Made by a program: the position numbers and the translations under genes. The notes under the pieces are model-generated. The model was not told the origin of the DNA. It did no database searches and saw nothing but the letters and a program-made list of their open reading frames with translations. This document shows, piece by piece, positions 22,743 to 32,608 of a stretch of DNA of 34,749 nucleotides (positions within the stretch are counted from its first letter, which is position 1; the number at the start of each line of letters is the position of its first letter). The stretch is from an uncultured Pseudomonadota bacterium (GTDB lineage Bacteria; Pseudomonadota; Gammaproteobacteria; Methylococcales; Methylomonadaceae), in the NCBI GenBank assembly GCA_903928965.1, contig CAIYSZ010000018.1:1-34749 (forward strand), given 5' to 3'.

Positions 22743-23525
22743 TTAGCCCGCGGCCAGGCCGGCGATGTTGTAGCCGCAATCGACGTAGGTGATTTCGCCG
22801 GTGACGCCGGAGGCGAGGTCGGAGCAAAGGAAGGCGGCGACGTTGCCGACTTCCTCGATGCTGACGTTGCGTTTCAGCGGGGCGGTGTCGGCGGCTTTGT
22901 TTAGCATGGCTTTGAAGTTGTTGATGCCGGAGGCGGCCAGAGTGCGGATCGGGCCGGCGGAAACCGCGTTGACGCGGGTGCCTTCCGCGCCGAGGGCGAC
23001 CGCCATGTAGCGCACGTTGGCCTCTAGGCTGGCCTTGGCCACGCCCATGACATTATAGTTCGGAATGGCGCGCTCCGCGCCGAGATAGGTCAGGGTAAGC
23101 AGGGCGCCGTTACGTCCGGCCATCATTTTGCGGCCGGCCTTGGCCAGGGCGGTGAAGCTGTAGGCGCTAATATCGTGGGCGATGGCGAAGTTTTCGCGGG
23201 TGGTGGCTTCCACGTAGTCGCCGTCCAGCGCTTCGCGCGGGGCGAAAGCTACCGAGTGCACGATGATGTCTAGGCCGTCCCAATGTTTGCCAAGTTCGAC
23301 GAATACATTCTCAATGTGCGCGTCTTGAGCGACGTCAAGCTCCAGGGTGATTTGCGAGCCGAGTTCGGCGGCCATTTCCTCGACCCGGCTTTTCAGTTTG
23401 TCGTTTTGGTAGCTGAACGCCAATTCCGCGCCTTCGCGGCGCATGGCCCCGGCGATGCCCCAAGCGATGGAGCGGTTGCTGGCCAGGCCGACTATCAATG
23501 CGCGTTTACCTTGTAAGAATCCCAT
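22743..23525 (-). CDS. fabI: Enoyl-[acyl-carrier-protein] reductase [NADH] FabI
   Basis: Catalyses the last reduction in each cycle of type II fatty-acid synthesis, enoyl-ACP to acyl-ACP, with NADH; it is the target of triclosan and diazaborines. The 260 residues carry the FabI nucleotide motif [14 protein letters not shown] (residues 13-26), LELDV at the adenine-binding strand, [11 protein letters not shown], and the catalytic Tyr-x6-Lys in [20 protein letters not shown], followed by [14 protein letters not shown] and the C-terminal [12 protein letters not shown]. All expected residues are present. AGGT lies upstream of the ATG at 23525. It is a single gene, convergent with ppiD and divergent from the PIG-L deacetylase. 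Confidence 0.97.
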   Translation of the reverse strand: MGFLQGKRALIVGLASNRSIAWGIAGAMRREGAELAFSYQNDKLKSRVEEMAAELGSQITLELDVAQDAHIENVFVELGKHWDGLDIIVHSVAFAPREALDGDYVEATTRENFAIAHDISAYSFTALAKAGRKMMAGRNGALLTLTYLGAERAIPNYNVMGVAKASLEANVRYMAVALGAEGTRVNAVSAGPIRTLAASGINNFKAMLNKAADTAPLKRNVSIEEVGNVAAFLCSDLASGVTGEITYVDCGYNIAGLAAG

Positions 23526-23855
23526 GCTGTTTACCTCGAGTTGTTATCGTTTTGTTATTATTCATTGTGGATTGACAACGCAGCGGCCGGCGGATGCGCC
23601 GGAAAGTAAGCTGTGCGGTTAACTGTTTATTATCGTTGATTTTGCCTTGGAATGAAATAGGCCGGCGCTTATCAATTCATAGGATGTTTAAAGCATGGCT
23701 TGGGTTTACGGGTAATTGTTCAATATTCCGTATCAAATGATATTCCGCCAGACCGTGGGCTTAGCTGCGCCATGCGGCAACGGATTGGGGGTATGGCTTG
23801 CATTGAGTTTTGTTCCGGCTTAGACTGGTGATCGCGATAACTGTAAGGACTAGTC
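23526..23855. other. Divergent intergenic region fabI / PIG-L deacetylase
   Basis: 330 bp with no credible gene. The only structure I see is a perfect CCGGCG-GATG-CGCCGG hairpin at 23587-23602, close to where the fabI promoter should be. It is the kind of short palindrome common in this GC-rich genome and could be an operator or nothing. Confidence 0.5.
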
Positions 23856-24890
23856 ATGAGACGGCGTTTATTGTGTTACTTATTTGCATCGTGGGCTTTA
23901 TTGGGCGCGGGTTGGGCGTTGGCGCAGCCGGTGCATGAATTGACGGTTGGCTCCGGCGAGCGCTTGTTGATTTTAGCCCCGCATCCGGATGACGAAACCC
24001 TGGGCGCCGGCGGGGTGGCGCAACAAGCGCTGGCGCGCGGCGGCAGCGTGCGTTCGGTGGTGGTTACCGCCGGCGACGCCTATGTGGAGGCGATACAAGC
24101 TTTTCTGCATAAACGCAAATTAAGAAACGCCGATTATTTGTTCTACGGCGAATTGCGCTTGCGTGAGTCAGAGCAAGCGGCGCGGGTGTTGGCCGGTTCC
24201 ACGTTCATGCATTTGGATTTGCTCGGCTTTTCCGACGGTTCGATTTACGATATGCTGGTGACGCATTGGCGGCGCAATAATCCGGACCGTTCCGATTTCA
24301 CCGGCGAAAACCATGTACCCTATCCGGAGGCGGAGGATAAGGGAACCGCTCAGGACGGCGAGGACTTGCGCCGCGAATTACTGGCGATATTGCAAGATAC
24401 CAAGCCTACGCTAATCGCGTTTCCGGACGTGATGGAAAACGATTCCGACCATGCCGGTTTAGGCATGTTCGCCTTGCTGGCGGTGCATGATTGGCTGGAA
24501 AGCCAACCCTTGCATCCGCCTAGCCCTAGGCTGTTGGCGTATTTGATTCATTGGCGCGACAATTGGCCGCCCGGCGCGGACGCCGACAAACCCATTGACA
24601 GGAGTGATCAACCCCTGCATTTGCCGGAGGATTTGCCGTTGCGCGGCCATAGGCGAGTTTGTTTTACTTTGTCGCGGGCTGAAGTGGAGACCAAGCGCGC
24701 CGCCTTGGCGCAATACACTACCCAGCAGCAGGCCATGGCGCCGTTCTTGGCCGCTTTCGTCCACACTACCGAATGCTTCACGCAATTGGAGCCGGAAAAA
24801 ATACATGGGGTGGACAATGTGGTGGCGCAATGGCGGCAAGTCAGAAAGCAGTTTGATCTGCATCCCCTGAGCCGGCGTAAAATAGAATAA
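23856..24890 (+). CDS. Secreted PIG-L family deacetylase
   Basis: Zinc-dependent N-deacetylase of the PIG-L/LmbE family; members act on N-acetylglucosaminyl groups in lipids, thiols and antibiotics, and the substrate here is unknown. The signature AHPDDE-type motif is APHPDDETLGAGG at residues 41-53, with His and Asp as zinc ligands. A second ligand region, NDSDHAGLG, lies near 198-206. An N-terminal signal peptide (cleavage after ALA at about residue 23) sends it to the periplasm, unusual because many PIG-L enzymes are cytoplasmic; GlcNAc-containing cell-surface material is a plausible target. AAGGA lies seven bases before the ATG. It converges on the giant surface protein gene with only 4 bp between stops. 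Confidence 0.88.
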   Translation: MRRRLLCYLFASWALLGAGWALAQPVHELTVGSGERLLILAPHPDDETLGAGGVAQQALARGGSVRSVVVTAGDAYVEAIQAFLHKRKLRNADYLFYGELRLRESEQAARVLAGSTFMHLDLLGFSDGSIYDMLVTHWRRNNPDRSDFTGENHVPYPEAEDKGTAQDGEDLRRELLAILQDTKPTLIAFPDVMENDSDHAGLGMFALLAVHDWLESQPLHPPSPRLLAYLIHWRDNWPPGADADKPIDRSDQPLHLPEDLPLRGHRRVCFTLSRAEVETKRAALAQYTTQQQAMAPFLAAFVHTTECFTQLEPEKIHGVDNVVAQWRQVRKQFDLHPLSRRKIE

Positions 24891-24894
24891 GGGG

Positions 24895-27800
24895 CTACAA
24901 GGTCAATACCCCGCCATTGGTCAATACCGCATGGGATTCGTCGTGCAAGCCCACCAGCTCGACCAGCGTATCCCCGGCCCCGTAGGCGGTTCCGTCCGTA
25001 CTCGCTTGCTCGACTAGATAGGTATTGCCATTGAATTGAAACCAGGTAAGTCCATTCGCCGCTAAATCGCCGCTGTCGGCGCTCAATGCCCCGGCCACCC
25101 AGCCGGCCAGTTGAGTAGGGTCGCCGCCGGCGGCGGTGACCATGTCGCCGGTAACCGGGCTGGCCGTGAAACTGGCGGCGTCGGCTATGGTGATTTTATC
25201 TCCGGCGGCGGCATTGTTGATCACCGTCAAATTGCTCAAATCACTATTCGGAGCCACGTTGAAACTGGTCGCGCCCGCCGTGACGTTCAAAGTCAGCGTG
25301 GCGGAGTAGTTGTCCGTTACAGAGCCGTTGCCGGCCGGGGTAAACTTCTCCAGCGTATTATTGCTTGAATTGCTCACATACAAATTCCCGGCGCTGTCCA
25401 CGTACAGACTGTCCGGATTGCCGATGCCGGTTTTGATGGTCGCCAATAGCGCTCCGGTGTTGGAATATTCGTAAACCGATTGCGCTGAACTATTATCCGC
25501 CACGAACACGTCGCCGCGGCTGTCCACCGCCAGCGCGGCCGGATTTTGCATGGCGCTGCTGGCATTATCGGTAAATAGCAAGTTTCCGTTGGCGTCGAAT
25601 TCGCTGACATAACCGCTATTGGGAAGGGCGTTACCCACGTAGACTTCTCCGTAACTATCCACCGCCAAGTTTATCGGGTGCTCAAGGCCGTCGGAAAAGG
25701 TTTGCAATAGCGAGCCGGCGGGGGAAAACTCTTCCACATTATTATTATTACCGCTGTTGGCGATGTTTACTATATACACATTGCCTTGGCTGTCCAGCGT
25801 CAGGGCGGCCGGATTCTGAATGCCTTGCGTGATGACTTGCATCAGCGCGCCGCTGGCGGAAAACTCCTCCACGAAACCCCCGCCTTGGATATTTCCGTCC
25901 AGGCAGGCCACAAACACGTCGCCCTGGCTATCCACCGCCACGCTTTGCACGTCGGTCATGCCGGTAAACGTTTGTAGTAGCGCGCCGGCGGCGGAATATT
26001 CCGCCACCGAGCCGGCCCCGTTGGCGTTGATATTATAGTTAGTTACATACACGTTGCCGGCCGAATCCACCGCCAGACTGCTGGGCAGCGATATTCCGGT
26101 GGTTATCTGGAACAGTAGCGCCCCGGAAGCGGAATAAGCGCTCAATTCGCCATGACCCAACTTGCCGTCCGGCGCGCCGTTGCTGGCGGCGAAAATGTCT
26201 CCCGCCGCGTTGACCGCCACCGCCACCGGATTATTCAGGCCGGATTTTAGCGTTAGCGCCGGGGTGGTGGAGATCGGATACGACTGGCCGGTAAAATGCA
26301 GACTAAAATTCGTGGTCGCGGTTTCACCCTGGGTAGGGGTGAAGTCTAAATTTTGCAATTCGGTTTGCAATTGCGCCGCCGTGCCGGCGGCCAAGTTGTA
26401 ACTGACCACGCCGCCGGCGGCCGCGGCGGCGGAAAGGCCGCCGCCGCTCAGTACGCCGTCGCCGCTGGCGTAGCTAATGCTTACGCTGTAGTTTTGTCCC
26501 GGATACGTATCGGTCAAATTTATATTGGCGAACGGGCTCAATACGGTGGCGTCGGAAACGCTGGCCGCCGTTAGCCCGCCGGCGATGATGCCGCTTGCGT
26601 TGCTTACGTTCACCGCTAGCGGGCTGTCGGTGTTGGCCGGCGAGCCGGGGCCGTCCCAGTTTGCGCTCACGCTCAGGGTATAGGCGTCGCCGGCGCTGTC
26701 GCTGGCGCCGTTTAGGTTGAATAGCGAGTTCACCGCCGCTTTATCCGCGCCGCCCAAAGTCAAGGTGAAACCCGCGGCGCTCATATTGCTTACGCTGTCC
26801 CCCGCGCCGCTCAGGGTGTAAGCACCGCCGGCGTTCAGGGTAATATCGCTAGGGGTCAAGCCATTGACAAGATTTGCTCCGGTTACCGTCAGCACCCCTT
26901 TACCCGCGTCATAATTAATGCTGGCGAGGCTAGGCCCTTGCGGCAAATTAATGCTCAGTTTTTCCAGTAGCGGCGCTTGCGCGGTAGTGTCCAGCGCGGC
27001 GGAGGAACCGGCCACCGCGACGGTAATCGGGCAGGAGAAGGTATGCGGCGCGGTTGAATCCAAGGATATGGCGGGACTAAAGGTTAGCGCCCGCAATTCG
27101 GCTTGCAACGCGGCGGCGGAAGACGCGGTTAAGGTGTAATTCCCGGCCGCGCCGCTTAGGCCGCTTCCGCTCAGGCTGCCGTAAAAGCCGGTATAACTGA
27201 TGTTGGCCGTCAGCGTTTCGCTACGGCTGTCGCTGACGGTAATCCCGGCTAGAGGCTGAACGCTGGCAAAATCTTGCACCGTCAGCGGCGTCGCGCCGGC
27301 GACGGCGATACTGCTGTGCGAGGCGCTAAGGCCGGCGCTGGCCGCGGCGGACTTGGCCCCGTCCCAGCCGGCCTGCGCGGTGAGCATATATTCTCCCTTG
27401 CCGACGCCGTTGGTCGTAAATAAGGCGTTCGCCGCACTTTCGCCGTTAGCGCCGAGTTGAACGTTGAAGCCGGTGGCCGTCACGCCGGTCACGCTGTCTC
27501 CCGTTCCCAGGGTATAAGCGCCGGCGCCGTTGCTTAAGGTCAGCTTGCTCAAATCCAGGCTACTGCCGATAGAAACGCCGGTTACCGTCAATATGCCGCC
27601 GACCGCGTTGTAGCTCGCGCTATTAATCGCCGCCGCCGCTGCCGGCAGGCTGCCGCGCACGCTCAATGAGACGTTGCCGCGGATGCTGTTCCGCGCGGCG
27701 TTGCCGTGGGCGTCGTCGCTCACCGTTAGCGTCAGACTAGTGGTCACGGATTGCCCTGCTTCCGCTTGGCCCTGCGTCGGGGTAAAGGTCAAGCCGCGCA

Positions 27801-29133
27801 GTTCTTGTTGCAGCAGGGCCGGGCTGGCCGCCGCCAAAGTGTAACTGGCCGTGCCGTTGCTGACCGCGGCCGGAGACAAGCCGGTTCCGCTCAGGGTTCC
27901 GTTCGCGGCTGTGAAGCTGACGCTGGCCGTGTCTTGCGCGCCAAGGTAAGTGTCGGCGACCACTACATGCGAGAATGGCTGCGTGGTTTGCGTGTCATTC
28001 AGACCGACGCTCTTGGCGTTAAGGCCTTTCAGGCTGAGCGTCAGGTAATTGGCCGTCGCCGCCGTGCTTTCCGCCGGCGCGCCGGCCCCGTCCCAGCCGG
28101 CGGCGGCGGCCAGTGTGTACGGCGATTTGGCGCCGCCGCTGCCGTTGGCGGCGTATACCGCGTTCACGGCGGCGTCCTCGGCGCTGCTCAATTGCAAGCT
28201 AAATCCATGCGCGGAAAATTTGACGATACTGTCGCCGACGCCGGTTAGGGTGTAACTGCTTTTGCCGGCGGTCACGCTAAAATCGCTTAACACCAGATTT
28301 TTGTGCAGTCCGGTTCCGCTGACGGTTAAAACGCCGTGCTCGGCATCGTAGTTCACCTTTTCAAACCCTGGAGCGGTGCTTTTGATGGTTTCGGTTTGGG
28401 TTATAGTCAGCAGGTCTTGGCTGGAAACCGAGCCGCTTATGTTTAGCGTTAACTTGTTGCTAACGCTGCCGCCGCCGGCTACTTCATGCAGGGCGGGAAT
28501 AAACCTTACTTCGTGCAATTCCTTGGCCAACGCGGACGGGGTTGTCGCCGCCAGGGTGTAGCTTTCGGTGGTTCCACTGCTTGTGCCTGCCCCCGCGCCC
28601 TGCAACACGCCGTTGGCGGCGGTAAGCGTCAATTTAGCGCTGACCTGATCGCTGGGGTCTTTGTCGCTCAGCGTGAGGTTGGAAAAAGGCTTTACGCTTT
28701 GGGTATCCTTCAGCGTCAGACCGGAGGTGTAGTGCGCCGCGGCGAGCGTGTCCACGCCGCTGACCGACAATGGCCCCGTGTAATAGATTGGCGGACTGCC
28801 GGCCCCGTCCCAGCCGGCGGCGGCGTATAATTGATAAGGATAATCGACGCCGCCGTAAACATATTGGTTACCGTTGAGCGGAAATAGGTTCCCTACTCTG
28901 GACAAATCAGAGCTGCTTAGCGTTACGCTGAAACCGCCGGTGTTTAAATAGCTTACGGTATCGTGTTTGGTCAGGGTAAAACTCACCGGATTTACTACGC
29001 TGCCGGTCGTTTGATTATAGCCGTAAAGCGTTAAATCGCCGCGGGTAATGGTTGACGCGAGATTGGTTCCGTTGACGGTCAGGACGCCGCTGTTGGCGTT
29101 GTAACTGACGCTGGTAATGCTGGGATTGTTCAT
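24895..29133 (-). CDS. Giant modular secreted/surface protein with four repeats, NHL beta-propeller and type I secretion-like C-terminus
   Basis: 1412 residues, no signal peptide and only one Cys, as in type I secreted adhesins. Residues 1 to about 958 are four modules of roughly 240 residues, each opening with an SYNAxxGVLTVxG strand and containing a WDG landmark near residues 107, 346, 590 and 827 (AGWDGAGSP in the first), then QPFSxxxVxD and SYTLAAxxPAxLQxELRxLTFTPTQG. Residues about 960-1268 are seven NHL-type repeats with core NPxALAVDSxGNVYVxN, forming a beta-propeller. The last 80 residues (GLTWFQFNGNTYLVEQAS, GDTLVELVGLHDES) resemble the C-terminal secretion segment of bluetail/RTX-type surface proteins. 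No ABC exporter is adjacent. An adhesive or S-layer-like role is inferred. The neighbour is a divergent TPR-glycosyltransferase. Confidence 0.82.
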   Translation of the reverse strand: MNNPSITSVSYNANSGVLTVNGTNLASTITRGDLTLYGYNQTTGSVVNPVSFTLTKHDTVSYLNTGGFSVTLSSSDLSRVGNLFPLNGNQYVYGGVDYPYQLYAAAGWDGAGSPPIYYTGPLSVSGVDTLAAAHYTSGLTLKDTQSVKPFSNLTLSDKDPSDQVSAKLTLTAANGVLQGAGAGTSSGTTESYTLAATTPSALAKELHEVRFIPALHEVAGGGSVSNKLTLNISGSVSSQDLLTITQTETIKSTAPGFEKVNYDAEHGVLTVSGTGLHKNLVLSDFSVTAGKSSYTLTGVGDSIVKFSAHGFSLQLSSAEDAAVNAVYAANGSGGAKSPYTLAAAAGWDGAGAPAESTAATANYLTLSLKGLNAKSVGLNDTQTTQPFSHVVVADTYLGAQDTASVSFTAANGTLSGTGLSPAAVSNGTASYTLAAASPALLQQELRGLTFTPTQGQAEAGQSVTTSLTLTVSDDAHGNAARNSIRGNVSLSVRGSLPAAAAAINSASYNAVGGILTVTGVSIGSSLDLSKLTLSNGAGAYTLGTGDSVTGVTATGFNVQLGANGESAANALFTTNGVGKGEYMLTAQAGWDGAKSAAASAGLSASHSSIAVAGATPLTVQDFASVQPLAGITVSDSRSETLTANISYTGFYGSLSGSGLSGAAGNYTLTASSAAALQAELRALTFSPAISLDSTAPHTFSCPITVAVAGSSAALDTTAQAPLLEKLSINLPQGPSLASINYDAGKGVLTVTGANLVNGLTPSDITLNAGGAYTLSGAGDSVSNMSAAGFTLTLGGADKAAVNSLFNLNGASDSAGDAYTLSVSANWDGPGSPANTDSPLAVNVSNASGIIAGGLTAASVSDATVLSPFANINLTDTYPGQNYSVSISYASGDGVLSGGGLSAAAAAGGVVSYNLAAGTAAQLQTELQNLDFTPTQGETATTNFSLHFTGQSYPISTTPALTLKSGLNNPVAVAVNAAGDIFAASNGAPDGKLGHGELSAYSASGALLFQITTGISLPSSLAVDSAGNVYVTNYNINANGAGSVAEYSAAGALLQTFTGMTDVQSVAVDSQGDVFVACLDGNIQGGGFVEEFSASGALMQVITQGIQNPAALTLDSQGNVYIVNIANSGNNNNVEEFSPAGSLLQTFSDGLEHPINLAVDSYGEVYVGNALPNSGYVSEFDANGNLLFTDNASSAMQNPAALAVDSRGDVFVADNSSAQSVYEYSNTGALLATIKTGIGNPDSLYVDSAGNLYVSNSSNNTLEKFTPAGNGSVTDNYSATLTLNVTAGATSFNVAPNSDLSNLTVINNAAAGDKITIADAASFTASPVTGDMVTAAGGDPTQLAGWVAGALSADSGDLAANGLTWFQFNGNTYLVEQASTDGTAYGAGDTLVELVGLHDESHAVLTNGGVLTL

Positions 29134-29346
29134 AGTGTGGATTCCTGAATAATATCGCGGGTTTTACGTATATGCTATAGTAAAATTCTTAGGTAGCCTA
29201 TTGGTTTTTTGAATATATTGTATAAACCATAATCTATGTTATTTTAATTCGGTGTGCTTACAATCAATATTGTAAAATGTTCTCTCAACCCACCTACGGG
29301 TGGTGTAGTGTTTTTTCTTATAACTATAATTTCAATGGATGAAATA

Positions 29347-31416
29347 ATGATAAACGATTATTCCAGCGCCGAAGCCGCCATTTACCGCGCCGCGCGCCAG
29401 TTACAACAACAGGGCCGGCTGGCCGAGGCGGAACGGAACTTTAAGCAATTGCTCAAAAGCCGTCCCGGCGACGTCAATCTGTTGCTAGACGCCGGCAATC
29501 TGGCCTTGCGCGCCGGTCAATTGACTAATGCCGTCAATTTGTTTGAGCGCTTGCTCAAACTCAAGCCCGGTCATTTCGGCGCGCTGTGCAATTTGGGTCA
29601 GGCCTTGGCCCGGCAAGGCAAGTTACAAGCCGCGCTGGATTGCCTGGGCCGGGCCCGGCAATTGGAGCCGAATAATCCTGCCGTGCATTTCAACATCGGC
29701 CGCACCGAACAAGAGGCCGGCCATTGGCCGGCCGCCGCAGCCGCCTACGAACAGGCCTTGGCGCTACGCCCGGTTTACCCTAGCGCTTTAATCAATCTGG
29801 GTGCTTGCCTGCATCTAATGAATCGACCGCAAGAAGCTCTGCAATGCTACGATCAGGCGGTCGCTCAGGAGCCCGGCAATTCGGAAGCCTGGTACGCGCG
29901 CGGCCAATTGCTGCAAAAACTGAATCAGCTTCAGGCGGCCCGGCAAAGCTATCAACGCACGCTAGCCCTGCAACCCGGCCATGCTCAGGCCTGGTACGCA
30001 AGCGCCTTTTGCCAGGAGCGTCTCGGCCAGCCGCGGGACGCCCTCGCCTGCCTGGACAAGGCCATAGCTCTTGAGCCGGGGCTGGCCGAGGCGCATTATT
30101 TGCGCGGCAGGCTGTTATTCGCCGCCGTGCGCTTCGACGCGGCGGAAGAAAGCCTACGCGAAGCCGCGCGCCTGAAATTGGCCGACCCCGACCTGCTGTG
30201 CAAGCTGGCTCTGATACACATGAGCCGCAAACAATGGGCCGCGGCCCTGCCGGACCTGGAGCGGGCCATCGCCTTGTTTCCGTCCTACGCCTATGCGCAT
30301 AATCTAAAGGGTATCGCGCTGCTGAAATTGCAACGCGATCAGGCGGCCATTGTTAGCATGACGCGGGCGGTGGAGCTCGCGCCGCGCGCCGGAAATTATC
30401 TCGGCAACCTGGGCCTGGCCTTGCAAGAGACCGGACGCTTCGCGGAAGCCGCGGATTGTTACGAGCAAGCCTTGGCCTTGGACCCGAACTTGGCGGACGT
30501 GCAGCTGAACCGCTGCCTGAGCCGCCTGCTGGCCGGCGAATTCGAGCCGGGTTGGCGGCAGTATGAATGCCGCTGGGAAGCCCTGAAAAGCCCGGAGCCT
30601 GATCTCGCCCAGCCTAAATGGCTGGGCGAGCAAGACATCGCCGGCAAAAGCATGTTAATCACCATGGAGCAAGGCTTGGGCGACTATATTCAATTCAGCC
30701 GTTACCTGCCCCTGCTCGCCGCCAAGGGGGCCGAGGTTTATGCGGAAACCCCGGCGCCGTTGGCCGCGCTGGCCGGGTCGCTAGCCCCCGGCCTCAACAT
30801 CGTTATCAAGGGCCTGCCTCTGCCGGATACCGATTATTATTGCCCGATCATGAGCTTGCCGCTGGCCTTCGGCTGCCGGCTGGACAGCGTGCCTGCCGCC
30901 GTGCCTTATTTGCGCCCGGAAGCGCCGCTAGCTGAATACCGTCTGCCCGCCGCCGGGCGGCCGCGCATTGGCTTGGTGTGCTCGGGCGAACCCACGCATT
31001 TTAACGACGCCCGCCGCAGCATTCCGCTGCAGTTATTCCAGCCGCTGCTGGACTTGCCCTACGAATTCCATCTATTGCAAAAAGACGTGCGCGAGCGGGA
31101 TTTGCCCGCGCTGGCCCGAAATTCCTTCATCCGCCGCCACCGGTTGGACGATTTTATGCAAACCGCCCAATTGCTGGAGCAAATGGATGTGTTGCTGACA
31201 GTGGACACGTCCGTCGCCCATCTGGCCGGCGCGCTGGCGCGTCCCGTGTGGATACTGCTGCCGCTGAATCCGGATTTCCGCTGGCTGGCCGCGGGCGAGC
31301 AATCGCCGTGGTATCCCAGCGCGCGTTTGTTCCGCCAATCCACCGCCGGCGACTGGCCGGCGGTGATCGCCGCCGTGGAACTCGCCTTGCGGGAAGCCTT
31401 CCCGATAAGCGCCTAG
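29347..31416 (+). CDS. TPR-repeat protein with C-terminal glycosyltransferase-9-like domain
   Basis: About 689 residues. The N-terminal 400 residues are 11-12 tetratricopeptide repeats of 34 residues (units start LLLDAGNLALRAGQ, ALCNLGQALARQGK, ALINLGACLHLMNR, AWYARGQLLQKLNQ and so on), a helical superhelix that binds proteins. The C-terminal part, beginning near MEQGLGDYIQFSRYLPLL and including RPRIGLVCSGEPTHFNDARRSIPLQLF and VDTSVAHLAGALARPVWILLP, is a heptosyltransferase-like glycosyltransferase fold. The pattern suggests a cytoplasmic transferase that recognises a protein substrate through TPRs. I chose the ATG at 29347, with GGA seven bases upstream; 29335 and 29254 are possible. It is divergent from the giant surface protein, a possible substrate. 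Confidence 0.85.
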   Translation: MINDYSSAEAAIYRAARQLQQQGRLAEAERNFKQLLKSRPGDVNLLLDAGNLALRAGQLTNAVNLFERLLKLKPGHFGALCNLGQALARQGKLQAALDCLGRARQLEPNNPAVHFNIGRTEQEAGHWPAAAAAYEQALALRPVYPSALINLGACLHLMNRPQEALQCYDQAVAQEPGNSEAWYARGQLLQKLNQLQAARQSYQRTLALQPGHAQAWYASAFCQERLGQPRDALACLDKAIALEPGLAEAHYLRGRLLFAAVRFDAAEESLREAARLKLADPDLLCKLALIHMSRKQWAAALPDLERAIALFPSYAYAHNLKGIALLKLQRDQAAIVSMTRAVELAPRAGNYLGNLGLALQETGRFAEAADCYEQALALDPNLADVQLNRCLSRLLAGEFEPGWRQYECRWEALKSPEPDLAQPKWLGEQDIAGKSMLITMEQGLGDYIQFSRYLPLLAAKGAEVYAETPAPLAALAGSLAPGLNIVIKGLPLPDTDYYCPIMSLPLAFGCRLDSVPAAVPYLRPEAPLAEYRLPAAGRPRIGLVCSGEPTHFNDARRSIPLQLFQPLLDLPYEFHLLQKDVRERDLPALARNSFIRRHRLDDFMQTAQLLEQMDVLLTVDTSVAHLAGALARPVWILLPLNPDFRWLAAGEQSPWYPSARLFRQSTAGDWPAVIAAVELALREAFPISA

Positions 31417-32393
31417 CGCCGCAGGGAACGCCGGGTCGAATGTTGGCGTTCCCCCTTGCGTTCCCGAAGTTGTTTGCGTAATTCTTGCAATCCCGGCGTG
31501 TTGGACGCTCCCCCGATGCGGTGAATATTATTAATATGGTTGTTTTTATCCACCGGCCTGGGCGCGGGAGTGTCCGCGATGCCTGCTTCGGCCAGCCACA
31601 TTTTTTGATCGGCGGCGTTGGCGGTCAGGCTGCCGGAAAGCTGGTTGCGGGTGGCGGCGGCTAGGGTGGCGGCGGCATGATCCAGAGTACACAAGCTATC
31701 GTAAGCCTCTACCCGCCGCCGCGTTTCGGCGGCGTCCGCGGCATCCTTGACCAGTATGGTCCGGGCTTGACGGCGGTTAGCCTCCATGGCGTCCGCCATG
31801 ACCGCCAGCAGCCGGTACTCGGCTAGAATGCCGCCAGTCGCGTCCGCGGAGCGCAGTTGGTCCACATAGCGCCGGCAATTGGCGTCCGATACCTGCAAGG
31901 CTTGCTCCAGATAGGCGCGCCGCAGGCTGTCGTCGCTGAGTTCCGGCGCGGCTTCGGTAAGACATTCGGCTAAGCAGATTTTTTCGCCAAGGCCTAGTTG
32001 CAGGGCCGGACCTAGGCCGGGCAGAACCGTGGCCAACACGGTCAGCGCCGGCTCCTGACCCGGATTGGAATTGATGGCGGCGTCGTACAGCGGCCCAAAA
32101 AAAGGCAGCCATACCGCGCCGCTATAAATTGAGGTTTGCTCGGCGCAGCCGGGGGGCGGTAACTGCTTGGACTCGGCGAGCGGGGCTGAGGATTTGTCCG
32201 GCGCGGCGGGCGAGGCCAGGGTTTGATCAGACCCGGTTTCTGTCGCCGAAAACTGATTAGTACCGGCGTTCGCCGCCGGACAAGCGGCGAACGCCGATGC
32301 GGCGCGCGGCTTGAGCGGCGCGGAGCCGCAGGCGGCGGTCAGCGCCAGTATCAGCGGCGGCAGGCAGGCAATGGACTTGAAATAGCTTTTCAT
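31413..32393 (-). CDS. Predicted lipoprotein, function unknown
   Basis: 326-residue protein that I do not recognise. A lipobox LTAAC with Cys22 follows a hydrophobic signal, so the mature form should be anchored to a membrane. Residues 23-85 are low-complexity, Ala/Pro/Ser-rich and linker-like. The middle (CAEQTSIYSGAVWLPFFGPLYDAAI) is hydrophobic, and the rest is predicted helical with spaced Cys in CLAECLTEA, DANCRRYVDQ and DSLCTLDHAA, possibly a helical disulfide-linked domain. The C-terminus is strongly basic (LRKQLRERKGERQHSTRRSLRR). Its stop shares the palindrome CTAG with the stop of the convergent TPR-glycosyltransferase gene, a 4-bp overlap. No homology-based function is offered. Confidence 0.75.
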   Translation of the reverse strand: MKSYFKSIACLPPLILALTAACGSAPLKPRAASAFAACPAANAGTNQFSATETGSDQTLASPAAPDKSSAPLAESKQLPPPGCAEQTSIYSGAVWLPFFGPLYDAAINSNPGQEPALTVLATVLPGLGPALQLGLGEKICLAECLTEAAPELSDDSLRRAYLEQALQVSDANCRRYVDQLRSADATGGILAEYRLLAVMADAMEANRRQARTILVKDAADAAETRRRVEAYDSLCTLDHAAATLAAATRNQLSGSLTANAADQKMWLAEAGIADTPAPRPVDKNNHINNIHRIGGASNTPGLQELRKQLRERKGERQHSTRRSLRR

Positions 32394-32493
32394 CTTTTAT
32401 TGTTATGTATGACGCCGGCCAGCGTGGTTAAAATAATACCTGATTACACCTAAGTAAAGGTTTAATGCAAAATTTAAGGTAACCTAAAATAAG

Positions 32494-32600
32494 CTAAGGA
32501 ATCTCTGGTTAAATCAATTTTTCAAGAAAGCGCGGTCCGTCATTCATTGATTTTATTGTTCATGAGGTTTAAGAAAACGAATTGATCCGAGATTCCCTAA
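32494..32600. mobile_element. 107-bp MITE-like element, copy 2 (inverted relative to copy 1)
   Basis: The left end CTAAGGAATCTCTGGTTAAA matches the right end of copy 1 read on the other strand, and the right end reads TTAGGGAATCTCGGATCAAT on the minus strand, matching the left end of copy 1. The copies have identical length and align ungapped at about 66 percent identity by hand, with strong conservation in the outer 30 bp. No coding capacity. Confidence 0.7.
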
Positions 32601-32608
32601 AAACCTTT

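Noticed and set aside
24895-29133. Several plus-strand frames of 60-165 residues inside the giant gene
   Set aside because: They are antisense readings of GC-rich repeated modules, and the minus frame is unbroken for 1412 codons.
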